A DNA stretch of 64,000 nucleotides from JACPYF01 sp964348695 (GCA_964348695.1 CAYGDI010000001.1:186001-250000); one strand, 5' to 3'. Positions 23,808 through 32,181 are shown, counted from the first letter of the stretch. Notes: generated by a model from the sequence alone, not told the origin. Numbers and translations: made by a program.

Positions 23808-24185
23808 ATGAAATACCATGGGGAGTTCGAGAGGTTCGTTGACGAACTGAGTGTTGTCGATCTAGTAGAGGCGGTAAATGAACGCACTTCTTATCTGTCT
23901 TTTTTTGAATACGAAGATCATGATGAGTTTTTGAGGTTAGTTGATATGGGCGAAGAGGCGCTGCCTGAGCTTTTCGATGCCCTAGCGAACAGTGAAATCG
24001 ATGGCTGGATATGTTTTGTTGCTATAGGCAAGATAGCAGACGATCTGAGGATGCCCAGAATACCTATGCCCGAAGGTGCTATAGGCGACTACACTATGGA
24101 CTACGACGTAATACGCCAAGCTTTTGTGGACTATGGCGATGAGCATGGATTTGTTGTTCGTGATGGAGAAAGCCATACTGCCTAA
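23808..24185 (+). CDS. Small acidic protein, unknown
   Basis: A 125-residue soluble, strongly acidic protein (runs such as YEDHDEFLRLVDMGEEALPELFDALA). The pattern of short helices with LPELFDAL resembles HEAT-like or immunity-protein-like sequences, but I do not recognise the family. It is a lone plus-strand gene between two large surface-protein genes and ends in a hairpin terminator shared with the convergent gene. No Shine-Dalgarno sequence is seen. Confidence 0.6.
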   Translation: MKYHGEFERFVDELSVVDLVEAVNERTSYLSFFEYEDHDEFLRLVDMGEEALPELFDALANSEIDGWICFVAIGKIADDLRMPRIPMPEGAIGDYTMDYDVIRQAFVDYGDEHGFVVRDGESHTA

Positions 24186-24207
24186 GATCTAAGGTTGCTG
24201 ATCTTAG
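24182..24207 (+). terminator. Hairpin terminator at convergent gene ends
   Basis: CTAAGATC and GATCTTAG (8 bp, 10-nt loop) followed by ATTTGTCTTTG on the plus strand. The stem includes the stop codons of both converging genes. The T-tract is imperfect. Confidence 0.55.
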
Positions 24208-26123
24208 ATTTGTCTTTGTGCCACAGTGAAGCTGTGAGCTAGTAGCCCGAGTCCAATGAAAATCATAATGATGTACAAGGCATAGTCAAACTCTTGTATA
24301 CCGGTATTTGGAGCGCCTGCGGCGCTAGATGCAGACGAGCCGCTAGGGCTAAAGACTGCAGGGCCTGCCGGGTCGACAATGACGCCGTTTGCTAAACCAT
24401 CATCATCTAATGCTCCGCCGTCGGTCACTTGGTAGCTGACGACTAGGACTGACCTACCGCCAATAGTTTGTGTTGAAATATTCGCAACCGAAACTGTCTG
24501 GTAGCTGCCATTTACGTATTTGCGCAGTGTAAAATCTTGTGCTGGTGGGTCGTAAAAATACTGTGTTACAGTGGTCGTAAAGCCTGGTGTGCCACAGTTT
24601 GCGGTGAAATCTAGCAAGCCCAGTGGGTATGTATAGCTAGTATCGCTACCAAGATCGCTAGCGCGTCGTAGCTGAGTGCTGCTGAGGGTACAGCTACTGT
24701 TGACAACCAGTGTGCTGTACTCTCCCGTGATGGAATTTACGATCGATGTGACATGATCTTGGGTGGAATCGTCTGTACCGTCATCGTCACCGTCGCCGCT
24801 ATTTGGAGCTGCTCGTTCGGTGGCATTTTCTATACCATCGCCATCATCGTCATTTGTAAGGGTGAGTGTCGATGTTCCAACGTTGTTAGTAATGCCGGAA
24901 AGTCCCGAAACGCTGGCAGAAGAGATGGTGTAACTACCGGCTATGGCTGATTGAACAGGTACAGAAACAACACAGTTTGCACCACCAGAGACGGTACCTC
25001 CGGTAATAGTCACCGTGCTACCACCTGTGTTTGCAGTCAGCGTACCGCCACAGCCGTTTGTCTTTGTACCAGAACCTAGCACAAGGTTGTTCGGTAGTGT
25101 GAATGTGTATGCCAAACTGTTTGCCGATGTCAGCAATGTGTTGACGATAGAGATGCTCATCTGTACAGGCGTATCGAGCTCGGCCGAAGATGATGCTAGT
25201 GAAGCGTTGAGGTTTGTCCCCTGTTGTGTGGCGAACTGTTCTAGACTGGCGGTTTGTGTACCCGGTGTAGAACCTAAGTTCCACTGTGTCATCAAACCTG
25301 CATCGTGGTTACTAGCTGTCACAACATAGCCGATATTACCACCGGACTGAACGGTGCCATACGGTACACTAAAGCTTTGTGAAGTTGCGCCATCGAATAT
25401 CTTTGAACCTGAAATTTCGCGGAATCCGAACATGATTTGTGACGAAGTATTGAGTGATATCACAGAACGCACGGGCGAAGTCAGCATGATACCGTAACCT
25501 TGGTCTGAAGAGCCTGGTGCGGTGTCACCACCTAGATAAAATTTGACGGCTTCGGTATTGCCATCCGGTATTGTGAATGTGTACGAATCTGTCACATAGT
25601 CGTTTGGATATGTATAGGTGACGGTACGATCCATTGTGTACGTCATGCTGTTTTTGACTGCAGTATAGCGTACAGTTGCGGCTGAATTGCCTGTCGTCGA
25701 GGTTCGCGTGCCAGTCGATGTTGCGCCAGAGGTCGAGATGATTTGTATAGATGACCAGTTGGCTGCACTACCTGCTGGTCCTGATTGTCCGTATAATGTT
25801 CCTCCAACATTGAGCATCGGCGCACCTGCACCGCAACAATATTGCCTGGTTGCACGATAAACTACACCGTCTTGGCCAGCCACTGCAGAGTCGTAGCTAG
25901 AGCCACCTGGGGCTGAATTGATAGTAAAACGTAGTCCGTCAGAGCCGTTAGTTTGTATACCACCACCTGGGTTGAGGGTGACTTGTTCTACGCCTCCCTG
26001 CCCACTAGCGGCGTTCGCATCTGAAGCGGCGTAGATGAAACCTAAAGTCGCAAGAATGACGAGCATAGCGCCAATGAACGCTTGTATAGATATGTGTAGT
26101 ATATTTCGTTTCTGTTTGTACAC
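24204..26123 (-). CDS. Large surface protein with APNTG sorting signal
   Basis: A 639-residue exported protein. It begins with a basic stretch and the helix IQAFIGAMLVILATLGFIYAAS, then a large beta-rich extracellular region, a DUF11-like part (SISIVNTLLTSANSLAYTFTLP) and an Asp-rich calcium-binding stretch (DDDGDGIENATE, NSGDGDDDGTDDS) like thrombospondin type 3 repeats. A choice-of-anchor U domain ends with VTDGGALDDDGLANGVIVDP. The C-terminus is GAPNTG, a hydrophobic helix and the short tail VAQRQI. It is the second predicted client of the sortase. Function is unknown, possibly adhesion. Confidence 0.8.
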   Translation of the reverse strand: MYKQKRNILHISIQAFIGAMLVILATLGFIYAASDANAASGQGGVEQVTLNPGGGIQTNGSDGLRFTINSAPGGSSYDSAVAGQDGVVYRATRQYCCGAGAPMLNVGGTLYGQSGPAGSAANWSSIQIISTSGATSTGTRTSTTGNSAATVRYTAVKNSMTYTMDRTVTYTYPNDYVTDSYTFTIPDGNTEAVKFYLGGDTAPGSSDQGYGIMLTSPVRSVISLNTSSQIMFGFREISGSKIFDGATSQSFSVPYGTVQSGGNIGYVVTASNHDAGLMTQWNLGSTPGTQTASLEQFATQQGTNLNASLASSSAELDTPVQMSISIVNTLLTSANSLAYTFTLPNNLVLGSGTKTNGCGGTLTANTGGSTVTITGGTVSGGANCVVSVPVQSAIAGSYTISSASVSGLSGITNNVGTSTLTLTNDDDGDGIENATERAAPNSGDGDDDGTDDSTQDHVTSIVNSITGEYSTLVVNSSCTLSSTQLRRASDLGSDTSYTYPLGLLDFTANCGTPGFTTTVTQYFYDPPAQDFTLRKYVNGSYQTVSVANISTQTIGGRSVLVVSYQVTDGGALDDDGLANGVIVDPAGPAVFSPSGSSASSAAGAPNTGIQEFDYALYIIMIFIGLGLLAHSFTVAQRQI

Positions 26124-26224
26124 CTTTTCCCCTATTGATCCCAGTTCTCACACTTTTGTAGGATACTTATGATCAAGAATACTACTGTAGTCAAAAAAAC
26201 ACAAGCTTAATCTTTTGCGAACTA

Positions 26225-27211
26225 TTATTGAAAAAACAAACTCCACACGTAAAATAGCCCGAAAAGAACAAGTAATACGATTGTGGCTACAGGTACTTTT
26301 GTTGCAAGACGTTTGCCTGGTGCCGCGATGACATTTTGACTGCGGTCACCTACCCGAGAATCGGCGTAGTAGTCGGTCTGCTCGGTGAATTCTTTGTTCA
26401 AAAGATTGGCGATACTCACGATCTCTTGCAAGCGTTTGGCATCTGTGAGTTTGAGCTTTGACGGTGAATATAGATATAGTGAGTCGTCGATAATTTCGCA
26501 GTCGTAGTCATGAGCGGCATCTATCATAGCCTGCATAACATCAGGTGTAAAGACGTACAAAGCATCGGTTTTGTACTGTGCTGGTGCGAAGAGTGTGAAG
26601 TGTGAATTAAAATCTCCTTCTAGCTCTAGTTTTTGATCATTAGAAAATCCTGTTGGCAGATTGGTGAATTTGCCAAAGAGATTGTTCTTTTTTGCATCGA
26701 GCACCATGTGAGGTAATCTCCGCGGCAGTTTGATACGAACATATCCGTAGTCGTGTGTTTGTCTATTTTTTCCACTACCAGTTTCGTATTGGTAGTTGCC
26801 TATTTCGGCAAAAGCTTGATTGGCGGCACTTAGTACAGAAGTAAACTCTTGTGAATCGCCTTGTTGGAATATCAAGCCTGGGCGACCATCAAATCCGAAA
26901 GATTCTTTGTATGTTAGGTTGTTTTGTTTTGCAAATTCTTTCAGGCGAATATGTTTTGCTGCTGAAAAGTAAAGACCTATGACAACAACGAGTATGAATA
27001 CGCCTATAAAGAAAAAGAAAAAAGCATTTTCTATCAGTATGAGCGCCAGAAACATACAGGTAAACGCTATGACAACAGCAGCGGTATATGTGATAATATT
27101 TGTTTCGAAACTACCTGCTCCATGTGCGATTCTTTCTTTGAAAGTGACTTTTCTCGAAAGAGCCGAGTAATCAAGTGGCTTGTTGTTCGTGATACTACCC
27201 TCGCTGTTCAT
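26225..27211 (-). CDS. Membrane protein of unknown function, DUF3137-like
   Basis: A 328-residue protein with two membrane helices near the N-terminus (residues about 40-62 and 64-83), a cytoplasmic domain of about 200 residues, and a C-terminal membrane helix (VATIVLLVLFGLFYVWSLF). The central part, with LPHMVLDAKKNN, LEGDFNSHFTLFAP and IIDDSLYLYSPSKL, resembles DUF3137-type proteins. No function is known. It ends the accessory region and is transcribed towards the surface-protein genes. Confidence 0.6.
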   Translation of the reverse strand: MNSEGSITNNKPLDYSALSRKVTFKERIAHGAGSFETNIITYTAAVVIAFTCMFLALILIENAFFFFFIGVFILVVVIGLYFSAAKHIRLKEFAKQNNLTYKESFGFDGRPGLIFQQGDSQEFTSVLSAANQAFAEIGNYQYETGSGKNRQTHDYGYVRIKLPRRLPHMVLDAKKNNLFGKFTNLPTGFSNDQKLELEGDFNSHFTLFAPAQYKTDALYVFTPDVMQAMIDAAHDYDCEIIDDSLYLYSPSKLKLTDAKRLQEIVSIANLLNKEFTEQTDYYADSRVGDRSQNVIAAPGKRLATKVPVATIVLLVLFGLFYVWSLFFQ

Positions 27212-27241
27212 ATGAAAGTATTATAACATCTTGGATATTGT

Positions 27242-27276
27242 AAAAGCCGACGGAGGTTTGGTGACCTCACGCCGGC
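27242..27276 (-). terminator. Terminator overlapping the zinc-ribbon gene stop
   Basis: On the minus strand AAGCCGGCG-T-GAGGT / ACCTC-CGTCGGCTT with loop CACCAA, then TTTTA. The TGA stop of the upstream gene lies inside the 5' arm. The T-tract is short. Confidence 0.6.
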
Positions 27277-27440
27277 TTGAAACGAAAGAACATTTTGAGC
27301 CACTGGAGTACTCGGCTCGGTGTTCGTTCGCTGTGAAAAAGTGAATTGACTGCACCGCAATAGCGGCAGACGATTCTGGCTCCTATGCCATTTTTTAGCA
27401 ATTTGCTTGTCTGAGTGTGTTTGCATTCTCTACAGATCAT
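27267..27440 (-). CDS. Small zinc-ribbon protein
   Basis: A 57-residue protein with two CxxC knuckles, MICRECKHTQ and IVCRYCGAVN, spaced as in a zinc ribbon, followed by a basic, aromatic C-terminal tail (SRVLQWLKMFFRFKPA) that could be a short amphipathic or membrane-associated helix. The frame opens at 27473, but the ATG at 27440 starts directly at the first knuckle. Function is unknown. Neighbouring genes give no clear context. Confidence 0.6.
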   Translation of the reverse strand: MICRECKHTQTSKLLKNGIGARIVCRYCGAVNSLFHSERTPSRVLQWLKMFFRFKPA

Positions 27441-27512
27441 GCCCTGTACTACTCCTTTTTGCGTGGTTTGCAAAAAACCAATATCTACATGTTACTACAC
27501 AATATGTCTAAA

Positions 27513-28133
27513 TCATTTAGAAATGATTGGTGATTTTTGGACAAAGCTATTTTGTTCGAGGACTTGCAAAATTGCGCTGGCTACCTCGTCGCGGCCAACA
27601 TATGGTTTGGTAGGCCCGTTTTCACGTAGTGTGAAGGGTTTTTCGGCGACATTCTGTAGTTTGAGTACCCGAATAACTGTCCAATCTACATCACTTTGCT
27701 CTAGTAGTTTGACGTGTTCTATGCCGTCTTTGACACGGTTTGGGTCGACGATACTGATACCGAGGTTTAAGAATCTATCTAGAAGCGTTATTTTGTCGCC
27801 AGGAAAGCGCACGCCAGTACCTGTCAGGCTGACGATACGTGTGACGCCTGTGGATTTCATGCAATCTATAACTGTAGATATAGCCTGAGTCTGCACATGA
27901 GCTGGTGAACCTTTGACATGGCCGATCAGGCTGACGACTGCATCGCAGCCAGTGATAAGTTCCTTGACCTGATCTGGATTTGTTGCATCGCAATCAACTG
28001 TGGTGAGTTTCGGGTTATTTGGCAGGTAGCTTTTGCCTAGTATGCCACCGCGGACCTGGTGGCCAGCATCGAGCGCCTTTTGTACAAACGCTTGCCCACT
28101 ACGGCCATTGGCTGCAATAACGGCAATTTTCAT
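27513..28133 (-). CDS. NAD(P)-binding Rossmann protein (NmrA/SDR-like)
   Basis: A 206-residue atypical short-chain dehydrogenase. It begins MKIAVIAANGRSGQAFVQKALDAG, a dinucleotide-binding GxxGxxG-like motif, then DAVVSLIGHVKGS and a conserved DWTVIRVLKL. Proteins of this kind sense or reduce NAD(P)-linked substrates. Its ATG overlaps the stop of the heliorhodopsin gene (TAATG), so the two are translationally coupled and may share a function. The longer frame up to 28235 lies inside the heliorhodopsin gene and is not used. Confidence 0.8.
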   Translation of the reverse strand: MKIAVIAANGRSGQAFVQKALDAGHQVRGGILGKSYLPNNPKLTTVDCDATNPDQVKELITGCDAVVSLIGHVKGSPAHVQTQAISTVIDCMKSTGVTRIVSLTGTGVRFPGDKITLLDRFLNLGISIVDPNRVKDGIEHVKLLEQSDVDWTVIRVLKLQNVAEKPFTLRENGPTKPYVGRDEVASAILQVLEQNSFVQKSPIISK

Positions 28134-28897
28134 TATGGTCGCAGTGTACCGGCAAAGACTTGCCAGGCTAGTAATGATTTTGCAACTAGGCTGAGGATGA
28201 TGTACGCACGTTCGCCGTATAAGTAATTCGCCCAAGGGCCGATCTTTTTGTATTGCAACACCATATTGAGTGCAAAGCAGTTAAAGAATACAAAGATAGA
28301 TACGAATATCCAGTAGACAAATGTTGGGGCAGCGCTGCCGTGGTCGGCGCCTGCCCACATGTACAGTGCGATAACTGCCCATGGCACGATACCAGCTAGA
28401 CAGCCTATCCAGTAGCTGAGCCAGTTGGTCTTTTCGGTAGTTTGGTTATGAATCTCCATCACTAATCCCATGAGGTTCATGATTGCCGCTAGGACAAATA
28501 TCATCAACAAGCTAGCACTGTCGTATATGCCGACCAATAGCGCAATTGCGACCATCATGACACTGGCAGATATAGAATATTCTATCCAGCGGGCTTTGTT
28601 GATGCCCTTTTTGAGGTTTTTGTTGTACGCACGATTATAAACTGTGGCGATCGTAAGGTGTGCAATTGCTGAGAGGAAGAAAAATGATGCGATCAATGCA
28701 GGTAGTGATAGATCGAATAATGTGTCACTAGTTGGCTGTAGGCTGCGGGTTGCTGGGTCAAATGTCAGGTAGCTGACGCTAATCGGTAGTTCGAATGTTT
28801 TACTGAGTAGCAATACGGCTACACCCTGGGCTGCATGTAACGCTGCCGCTATTAGATTTAGTTTTCGTAAACTTTTAGGCGTGATTTCCTTTACCAT
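28133..28897 (-). CDS. Heliorhodopsin
   Basis: A 254-residue seven-helix retinal protein of the heliorhodopsin family, which is inverted in the membrane compared with type 1 rhodopsins. The retinal-binding lysine is Lys240 in LSLVAKSLLAWQVF, and the counterion position is Glu106 in ARWIEYSISASVMM; both fit the well-studied family member, where they are Glu107 and Lys241. His80 is also conserved. Heliorhodopsins do not pump ions strongly and are thought to be sensors or enzyme regulators. The coupled NAD(P)-binding gene is a candidate partner. No carotenoid or retinal synthesis gene is in the window. Confidence 0.92.
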   Translation of the reverse strand: MVKEITPKSLRKLNLIAAALHAAQGVAVLLLSKTFELPISVSYLTFDPATRSLQPTSDTLFDLSLPALIASFFFLSAIAHLTIATVYNRAYNKNLKKGINKARWIEYSISASVMMVAIALLVGIYDSASLLMIFVLAAIMNLMGLVMEIHNQTTEKTNWLSYWIGCLAGIVPWAVIALYMWAGADHGSAAPTFVYWIFVSIFVFFNCFALNMVLQYKKIGPWANYLYGERAYIILSLVAKSLLAWQVFAGTLRP

Positions 28898-28957
28898 AAT
28901 CGCAATATAACATAAGCATATTAAAAATGCCTAATATTGTTTTTGTTGCAAGTTGTT

Positions 28958-29470
28958 TTACAGCGCTGCTTCGACTGCTGCCCAGGTAGCGTCTGGGTTG
29001 TCTTCCGGTACTACTATGCTGACCTGGTCGCCTAGTTTTGCTTTGAAGTACGTTACACTAGCGAGCAAAATACGGTATTCTGTACCATTGACTTCAACAA
29101 AATAGCCGCCATCGTGTTGCATCAGAGTGCCGATGACTTGTTTTCGCGGTACTGGACCTATTTGTTTGTAGAGAAAGTTTCCGCCCTCGGCTATGGTTAG
29201 TTTCAAAATATCGCCTTCGACGAGTTTTGATTTAGATGCGTAGTTTGCAGGTACTGGGTATGTTTTACCATCTGGGCCGATCATACTTTGACCGTCAAAA
29301 ACTCCTTCGATAACCTTGCCTGTGATTTCTTCTGGTTTGACATGAGGTAGAGCAGACTCGTCGTCACCTACTATACTGATTAATAGTTCTTTGGCAGCAG
29401 CCAAGTTTGTTTCGGCTTCCTGAATAAGGCCTCTTAGCCTTTTTGCTTGTTTTTCTGGTAATTCAGACAT
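28958..29470 (-). CDS. Conserved hypothetical protein with coiled coil and beta domain
   Basis: A 170-residue cytoplasmic protein. Residues 1-32 form a likely coiled coil (EKQAKRLRGLIQEAETNLAAAKELL). From about residue 50 a beta-rich region contains GVFDGQSMIGPDGKTYPVPANYASKSKLVEGD, given here in two parts: VFDGQSMIGPDGKTYPVP and ANYASKSKLVEGDILKL. The end is VEVNGTEYRILLASVTYFKA and a short helix. The coiled coil plus beta-barrel order recalls interdomain segments of Mpa/ARC-type regulators, but this is only a resemblance. I do not know a function. It probably occurs widely in CPR genomes. Confidence 0.6.
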   Translation of the reverse strand: MSELPEKQAKRLRGLIQEAETNLAAAKELLISIVGDDESALPHVKPEEITGKVIEGVFDGQSMIGPDGKTYPVPANYASKSKLVEGDILKLTIAEGGNFLYKQIGPVPRKQVIGTLMQHDGGYFVEVNGTEYRILLASVTYFKAKLGDQVSIVVPEDNPDATWAAVEAAL

Positions 29471-29604
29471 GTACTCGCATGTTCCTATCTGTCTGTTTTT
29501 GACTTATTTCTATCCCTCGCAGAATACCACTCATACCCCCTTTTAGTCAACAGTTTTCTTTTCCACAACAAAATATGAGGTAAGGAGAAAAGCGTTGTAA
29601 AAAA

Positions 29605-30018
29605 TTATTCACTGCCTTCTACTGATCGCGGTAGGTCTAGAAATTCTGATGCATCTGCATCGTGTAGTACGGCTGCTAGGGCTTGCGTACCAAGACTAAT
29701 ATTGTTCTCGACTGACTCTGTTCTCTTTTGCCATTCACGTGCTATGCCAGACAGAATGAGCTGCTGGCATTCGTCGTAGCTGACTCGGGTTTCTGGCAAA
29801 AACTTTGCAGTGAGTTGCAAAGTCATAACATCGAGTGTTTTGACAAAATCATCCAGATCTATCACATGTTCGTGATCGGTTGTCGCTGCCGAAAAAAATC
29901 TTCTATATAGTAGGTCTCGATATTCCATGACAGCATCCCATCCTTCGCTGTTTTTGTCTATACGGTCTAGCAAAATTTTATATGCATCTTCTCTTGCTTG
30001 TGCGGATGGTTGTTCCAT
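29605..30018 (-). CDS. Hypothetical helical protein
   Basis: A 137-residue acidic, mostly helical protein with no membrane segment and no family I recognise. Segments such as AYKILLDRIDKNSEGWDAV and DLDDFVKTLDVMTLQLTAKF suggest a helical bundle. GAGG lies 5 nt before the ATG. An extended -10 (TGTTATACT) lies about 25-30 nt upstream, so it has its own promoter, downstream of the hairpin pair at 30095-30195. Confidence 0.5.
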   Translation of the reverse strand: MEQPSAQAREDAYKILLDRIDKNSEGWDAVMEYRDLLYRRFFSAATTDHEHVIDLDDFVKTLDVMTLQLTAKFLPETRVSYDECQQLILSGIAREWQKRTESVENNISLGTQALAAVLHDADASEFLDLPRSVEGSE

Positions 30019-30094
30019 ATGGTCCTCGCTTTGTTAGATACAAGCTAGTATAACACTATATAAATAGAATTTACACAATAGTCATAAAATGTTT

Positions 30095-30134
30095 CTCTCT
30101 CGCAACAATCAACGTTTTGATTGCTAAGAGAGAG
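30095..30134. repeat. Long inverted repeat (hairpin)
   Basis: CTCTCTC/GAGAGAG outer arms (7 bp) and CAATCA/TGATTG inner arms (6 bp) around ACGTTT. There is no T-tract on either side, so it is not a classical terminator. It lies in the 158-bp gap between two minus-strand genes. Confidence 0.55.
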
Positions 30135-30171
30135 GACAGAAGGAAACTGCTGAGCCTCTCGTTTTTGCATG

Positions 30172-30195
30172 CTCACTTAGTTGTTACTAAGTGAG
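30172..30195. repeat. 9-bp perfect inverted repeat at a gene end
   Basis: CTCACTTAG-TTGTTA-CTAAGTGAG. The TAA stop of the minus-strand zinc-binding gene lies in the arm. There is no T-tract, so it may stabilise the mRNA 3' end or be a factor-dependent termination element. Confidence 0.5.
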
Positions 30196-30380
30196 ATAAG
30201 CGGTGCGGTAATACCTGCTTGTGTGCGCAAACAATGTGAACACACACCTCCTTTGCACAAGCCTCCTTCGATACGCAGGCTTGCTCCTCGACGTTTGTAA
30301 TAGTCATCGTCGGGCAAGCAAGTATATTGTCTGCCGCAGTCTTCGCATTCAACTTTCATGTATCTTTGGTCGATTGTCAT
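30177..30380 (-). CDS. Small zinc-finger-like protein
   Basis: A 67-residue protein with two CxxC pairs: VECEDCGRQYTCLPDDDYY and KGGVCSHCLRTQ, plus Cys in GGLCKGG. The start resembles probable zinc-binding domains of small bacterial proteins (a knuckle, then a Tyr-rich acidic stretch). GGAGAG precedes the ATG. It follows the 30420-30791 gene by about 40 bp and may be co-transcribed with it. Function unknown. Confidence 0.6.
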   Translation of the reverse strand: MTIDQRYMKVECEDCGRQYTCLPDDDYYKRRGASLRIEGGLCKGGVCSHCLRTQAGITAPLISLSNN

Positions 30381-30419
30381 GTCTCTCCACCTCGCTACAT
30401 ATGTGTGGGCGGGTTTAGC

Positions 30420-30791
30420 TCACTTGACTTTGAATTTGCATTTGATGATGCACTCGCCTGCCTCGTACTTGATCTTTACCTTGACTTTGCCCTGAGGGAA
30501 CATTTCTCCCCAGGCGTCTTCGAGCTCGATTTGTAGAGGTTTGCTGAGTTCAAAAAACGAAAACAGTGCGTTGGCGATACCGCCCCAGAATCGAAGTTCG
30601 ATTTTGTAGGTCTTTTTGTCCGGGTTTTGTTCGAAATGTGCGGATGCTCCTTCGAGAAAGTATCTCGAAAGAAATTCGGTGTACTCGCGTACCACGCTCT
30701 GCATATTTCGGCATAGCACATTGAAAAAGAGATCTTTCTCGAGAGTCTCGATGATCTCTTCTAGCTTTTTTTCAAAATCGCTGTCACTCAT
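30420..30791 (-). CDS. Hypothetical protein
   Basis: A 123-residue protein: an acidic helical start (SDSDFEKKLEEIIETLEKDL) and a mixed alpha/beta remainder ending in a basic strand pattern (VKVKIKYEAGECIIKCKFKVK). No family is recognised. The frame is open to 30890, but AGAAGGA sits before the ATG at 30791, and a TATAAT lies upstream near 30863. Its 5' untranslated region shares a 17-bp identical stretch with that of the gene at 63532-63921, which suggests common control. Confidence 0.55.
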   Translation of the reverse strand: MSDSDFEKKLEEIIETLEKDLFFNVLCRNMQSVVREYTEFLSRYFLEGASAHFEQNPDKKTYKIELRFWGGIANALFSFFELSKPLQIELEDAWGEMFPQGKVKVKIKYEAGECIIKCKFKVK

Positions 30792-30800
30792 CGTGATTCC

Positions 30801-30817
30801 TTCTGTCGAATTGTTAA
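30801..30817 (-). repeat. Shared 5' UTR element, copy A
   Basis: On the minus strand TTAACAATTCGACAGAA, identical over 17 bp to 63933-63949. In both places it lies just before the ribosome-binding region, preceded by a small hairpin (here ACACG/CGTGT). Confidence 0.6.
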
Positions 30818-30887
30818 AACACGTCAGGCGTGTAAACTCCATAAAACTGTATGGTAAGCAAATTATACTAAAAAATAGCGCATACAT

Positions 30888-30919
30888 CAAAATACCGCTC
30901 TAAAATGAACGGTATTTTG
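30888..30919 (-). terminator. Terminator of rplJ-rplL
   Basis: CAAAATACCG and its exact 10-bp complement with a 12-nt loop, 22 bp after the rplL stop. The 3' arm itself is T-rich (CGGTATTTTG). Confidence 0.65.
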
Positions 30920-30940
30920 AAATAGTAGTAAAGCGCTTTA

Positions 30941-31351
30941 CTAAGAAAGTTCTACTGCTGCGCCTGCTTCTTCTAGAAGCTTCTTAGCAGTATCTGCTTC
31001 GTCTTTGCTAACTTTTTCTTTGACTGGTGCCGGAGCGCCGTCAACGATAGCTTTAGCTTCACCTAGACCTAGTCCAGTGATTTCTTTTACAGCTTTGATG
31101 ACTGCAACTTTTTGTGCGCCTGCATCTTTTAGAGTTACTGTAAATTCAGTTTTCTCTTCTGCTGTGTCTGCACCTGCGTCACCGCCAGCTGCTGGAGCTG
31201 CTGCAACTGCTGCTGGAGCTGCTGCTGATACACCCCATTCATCTTCAAGGTGTTTAACAACCTGTGAAAGCTCGAGAGCTGAAAGTTTGTTGAGCTCGTC
31301 AACGATTTTCTTTTGGGCTGCGTTTAGTTTTACTGATTCTGTATCTGCCAT
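30941..31351 (-). CDS. rplL: Ribosomal protein L7/L12
   Basis: A 136-residue stalk protein that recruits translation factors to the 50S subunit. It has the N-terminal dimerisation helices (ELNKLSALELSQVVKHLEDEWG), an Ala-rich hinge (residues about 43-65) and the factor-binding C-terminal domain (EFTVTLKDAGAQKVAVIKAV, GLGLGEAKAIVD, VKEKVSKDEADTAKKLLEEAGA). It follows rplJ by 21 bp and ends in a 10-bp hairpin. Confidence 0.97.
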   Translation of the reverse strand: MADTESVKLNAAQKKIVDELNKLSALELSQVVKHLEDEWGVSAAAPAAVAAAPAAGGDAGADTAEEKTEFTVTLKDAGAQKVAVIKAVKEITGLGLGEAKAIVDGAPAPVKEKVSKDEADTAKKLLEEAGAAVELS

Positions 31352-31372
31352 GATATTCTCCTTTGGTTAAAA

Positions 31373-31897
31373 TTATCCTTGTTCTGCCTTTTGCGCTAGG
31401 ACTTGTGTGAATCCGCGCTGTGCGCCATTTGCTACACCCAAGAACTGGGTGAGAGGAGCTGACATAACGCCAACTAGCTGTCCGCGTAGTTGGTCTTTGC
31501 TAGGCAAGTTTGCAAGTGATTGGACAGTTGCTGTGTCGAGTACATTGCCGTCGCTAAACCCAGAGACCAATTGTAGGTCAGTATGAGTTTTTGCAAATGC
31601 AGCGATAACTTGAGCTGGCGCTATCTCGTCCTCTGAAGAAAACGCATAGAGCAGCTGGTCGGTTAGAGATGAAGTGTCGGCATCTTTGTAAGATGCGTTT
31701 TCACCCAAAGCCACACGTACAAGACGGTTTTTGACTACCTTTATCACAACGCCGTTTTCACGAGCCTTTTTGCGCAGTTCCTGCATGTCTTGCACGCTAA
31801 GTCCTGTATATTTTGCTGTGACAGTTATTTTTGCACTAGCGAATAGCTCTGCAAGTTCTGCGACTAGTTCTTTTTTCTTGTCTTTTGTGATTGCCAT
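31373..31897 (-). CDS. rplJ: Ribosomal protein L10
   Basis: A 174-residue protein that anchors L7/L12 dimers to the 23S rRNA GTPase centre. It has KDKKKELVAELAELFASAKI, YTGLSVQDMQELRKKARENG, and VKNRLVRVAL, all typical, and a C-terminal helix for L12 binding. It is the first gene after a structured L10-leader-like 5' UTR. In most bacteria rplJ follows rplA directly. Here the two are separated by a HIT-like gene and dcd-thyX-tmk. Confidence 0.96.
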   Translation of the reverse strand: MAITKDKKKELVAELAELFASAKITVTAKYTGLSVQDMQELRKKARENGVVIKVVKNRLVRVALGENASYKDADTSSLTDQLLYAFSSEDEIAPAQVIAAFAKTHTDLQLVSGFSDGNVLDTATVQSLANLPSKDQLRGQLVGVMSAPLTQFLGVANGAQRGFTQVLAQKAEQG

Positions 31898-31937
31898 ATA
31901 AAATGACTCCTGTTTAGTTGTATCGACCTTGTCCTTA

Positions 31938-32030
31938 AAACCATAAACTCCGACTCAGACCCGCAAAATTACCAGGGCAATGTAACTTCGCTACTCGGGG
32001 AACGAGAGTCTTCGCTAGAGTTTATGGTTT
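31938..32030 (-). promoter_or_regulatory. L10 leader (autoregulatory 5' UTR of rplJ-rplL)
   Basis: The leader is closed by a perfect 13-bp long-range helix, AAACCATAAACTC (32018-32030) with GAGTTTATGGTTT (31938-31950), enclosing about 65 nt of secondary structure. Position and shape fit the L10(L12)4-binding leader that represses rplJL translation when the complex is in excess. The Shine-Dalgarno sequence follows outside the helix. No sequence search was done. Confidence 0.7.
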
Positions 32031-32055
32031 AAGGTATATCTCGACTTTTTACAAA

Positions 32056-32090
32056 TAAAAAAGTCTTTGATTCTCGCATTACCAAAGACT
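32056..32090 (-). terminator. Terminator after tmk
   Basis: On the minus strand AGTCTTTG-13 nt-CAAAGACT followed by a run of T. It ends the dcd-thyX-tmk unit. The T-rich arm could also pair with AAAAAGTC just downstream (32043-32050), a competing fold ahead of the L10 leader. Confidence 0.75.
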
Positions 32091-32181
32091 AATAACAATC
32101 TTGTTTTTACTCCTCGGTGGCTTGATTAAGTCTGACGACCGCCACTGTCTTCGGGTAATGTTCATGTACTATGCTAACAAA

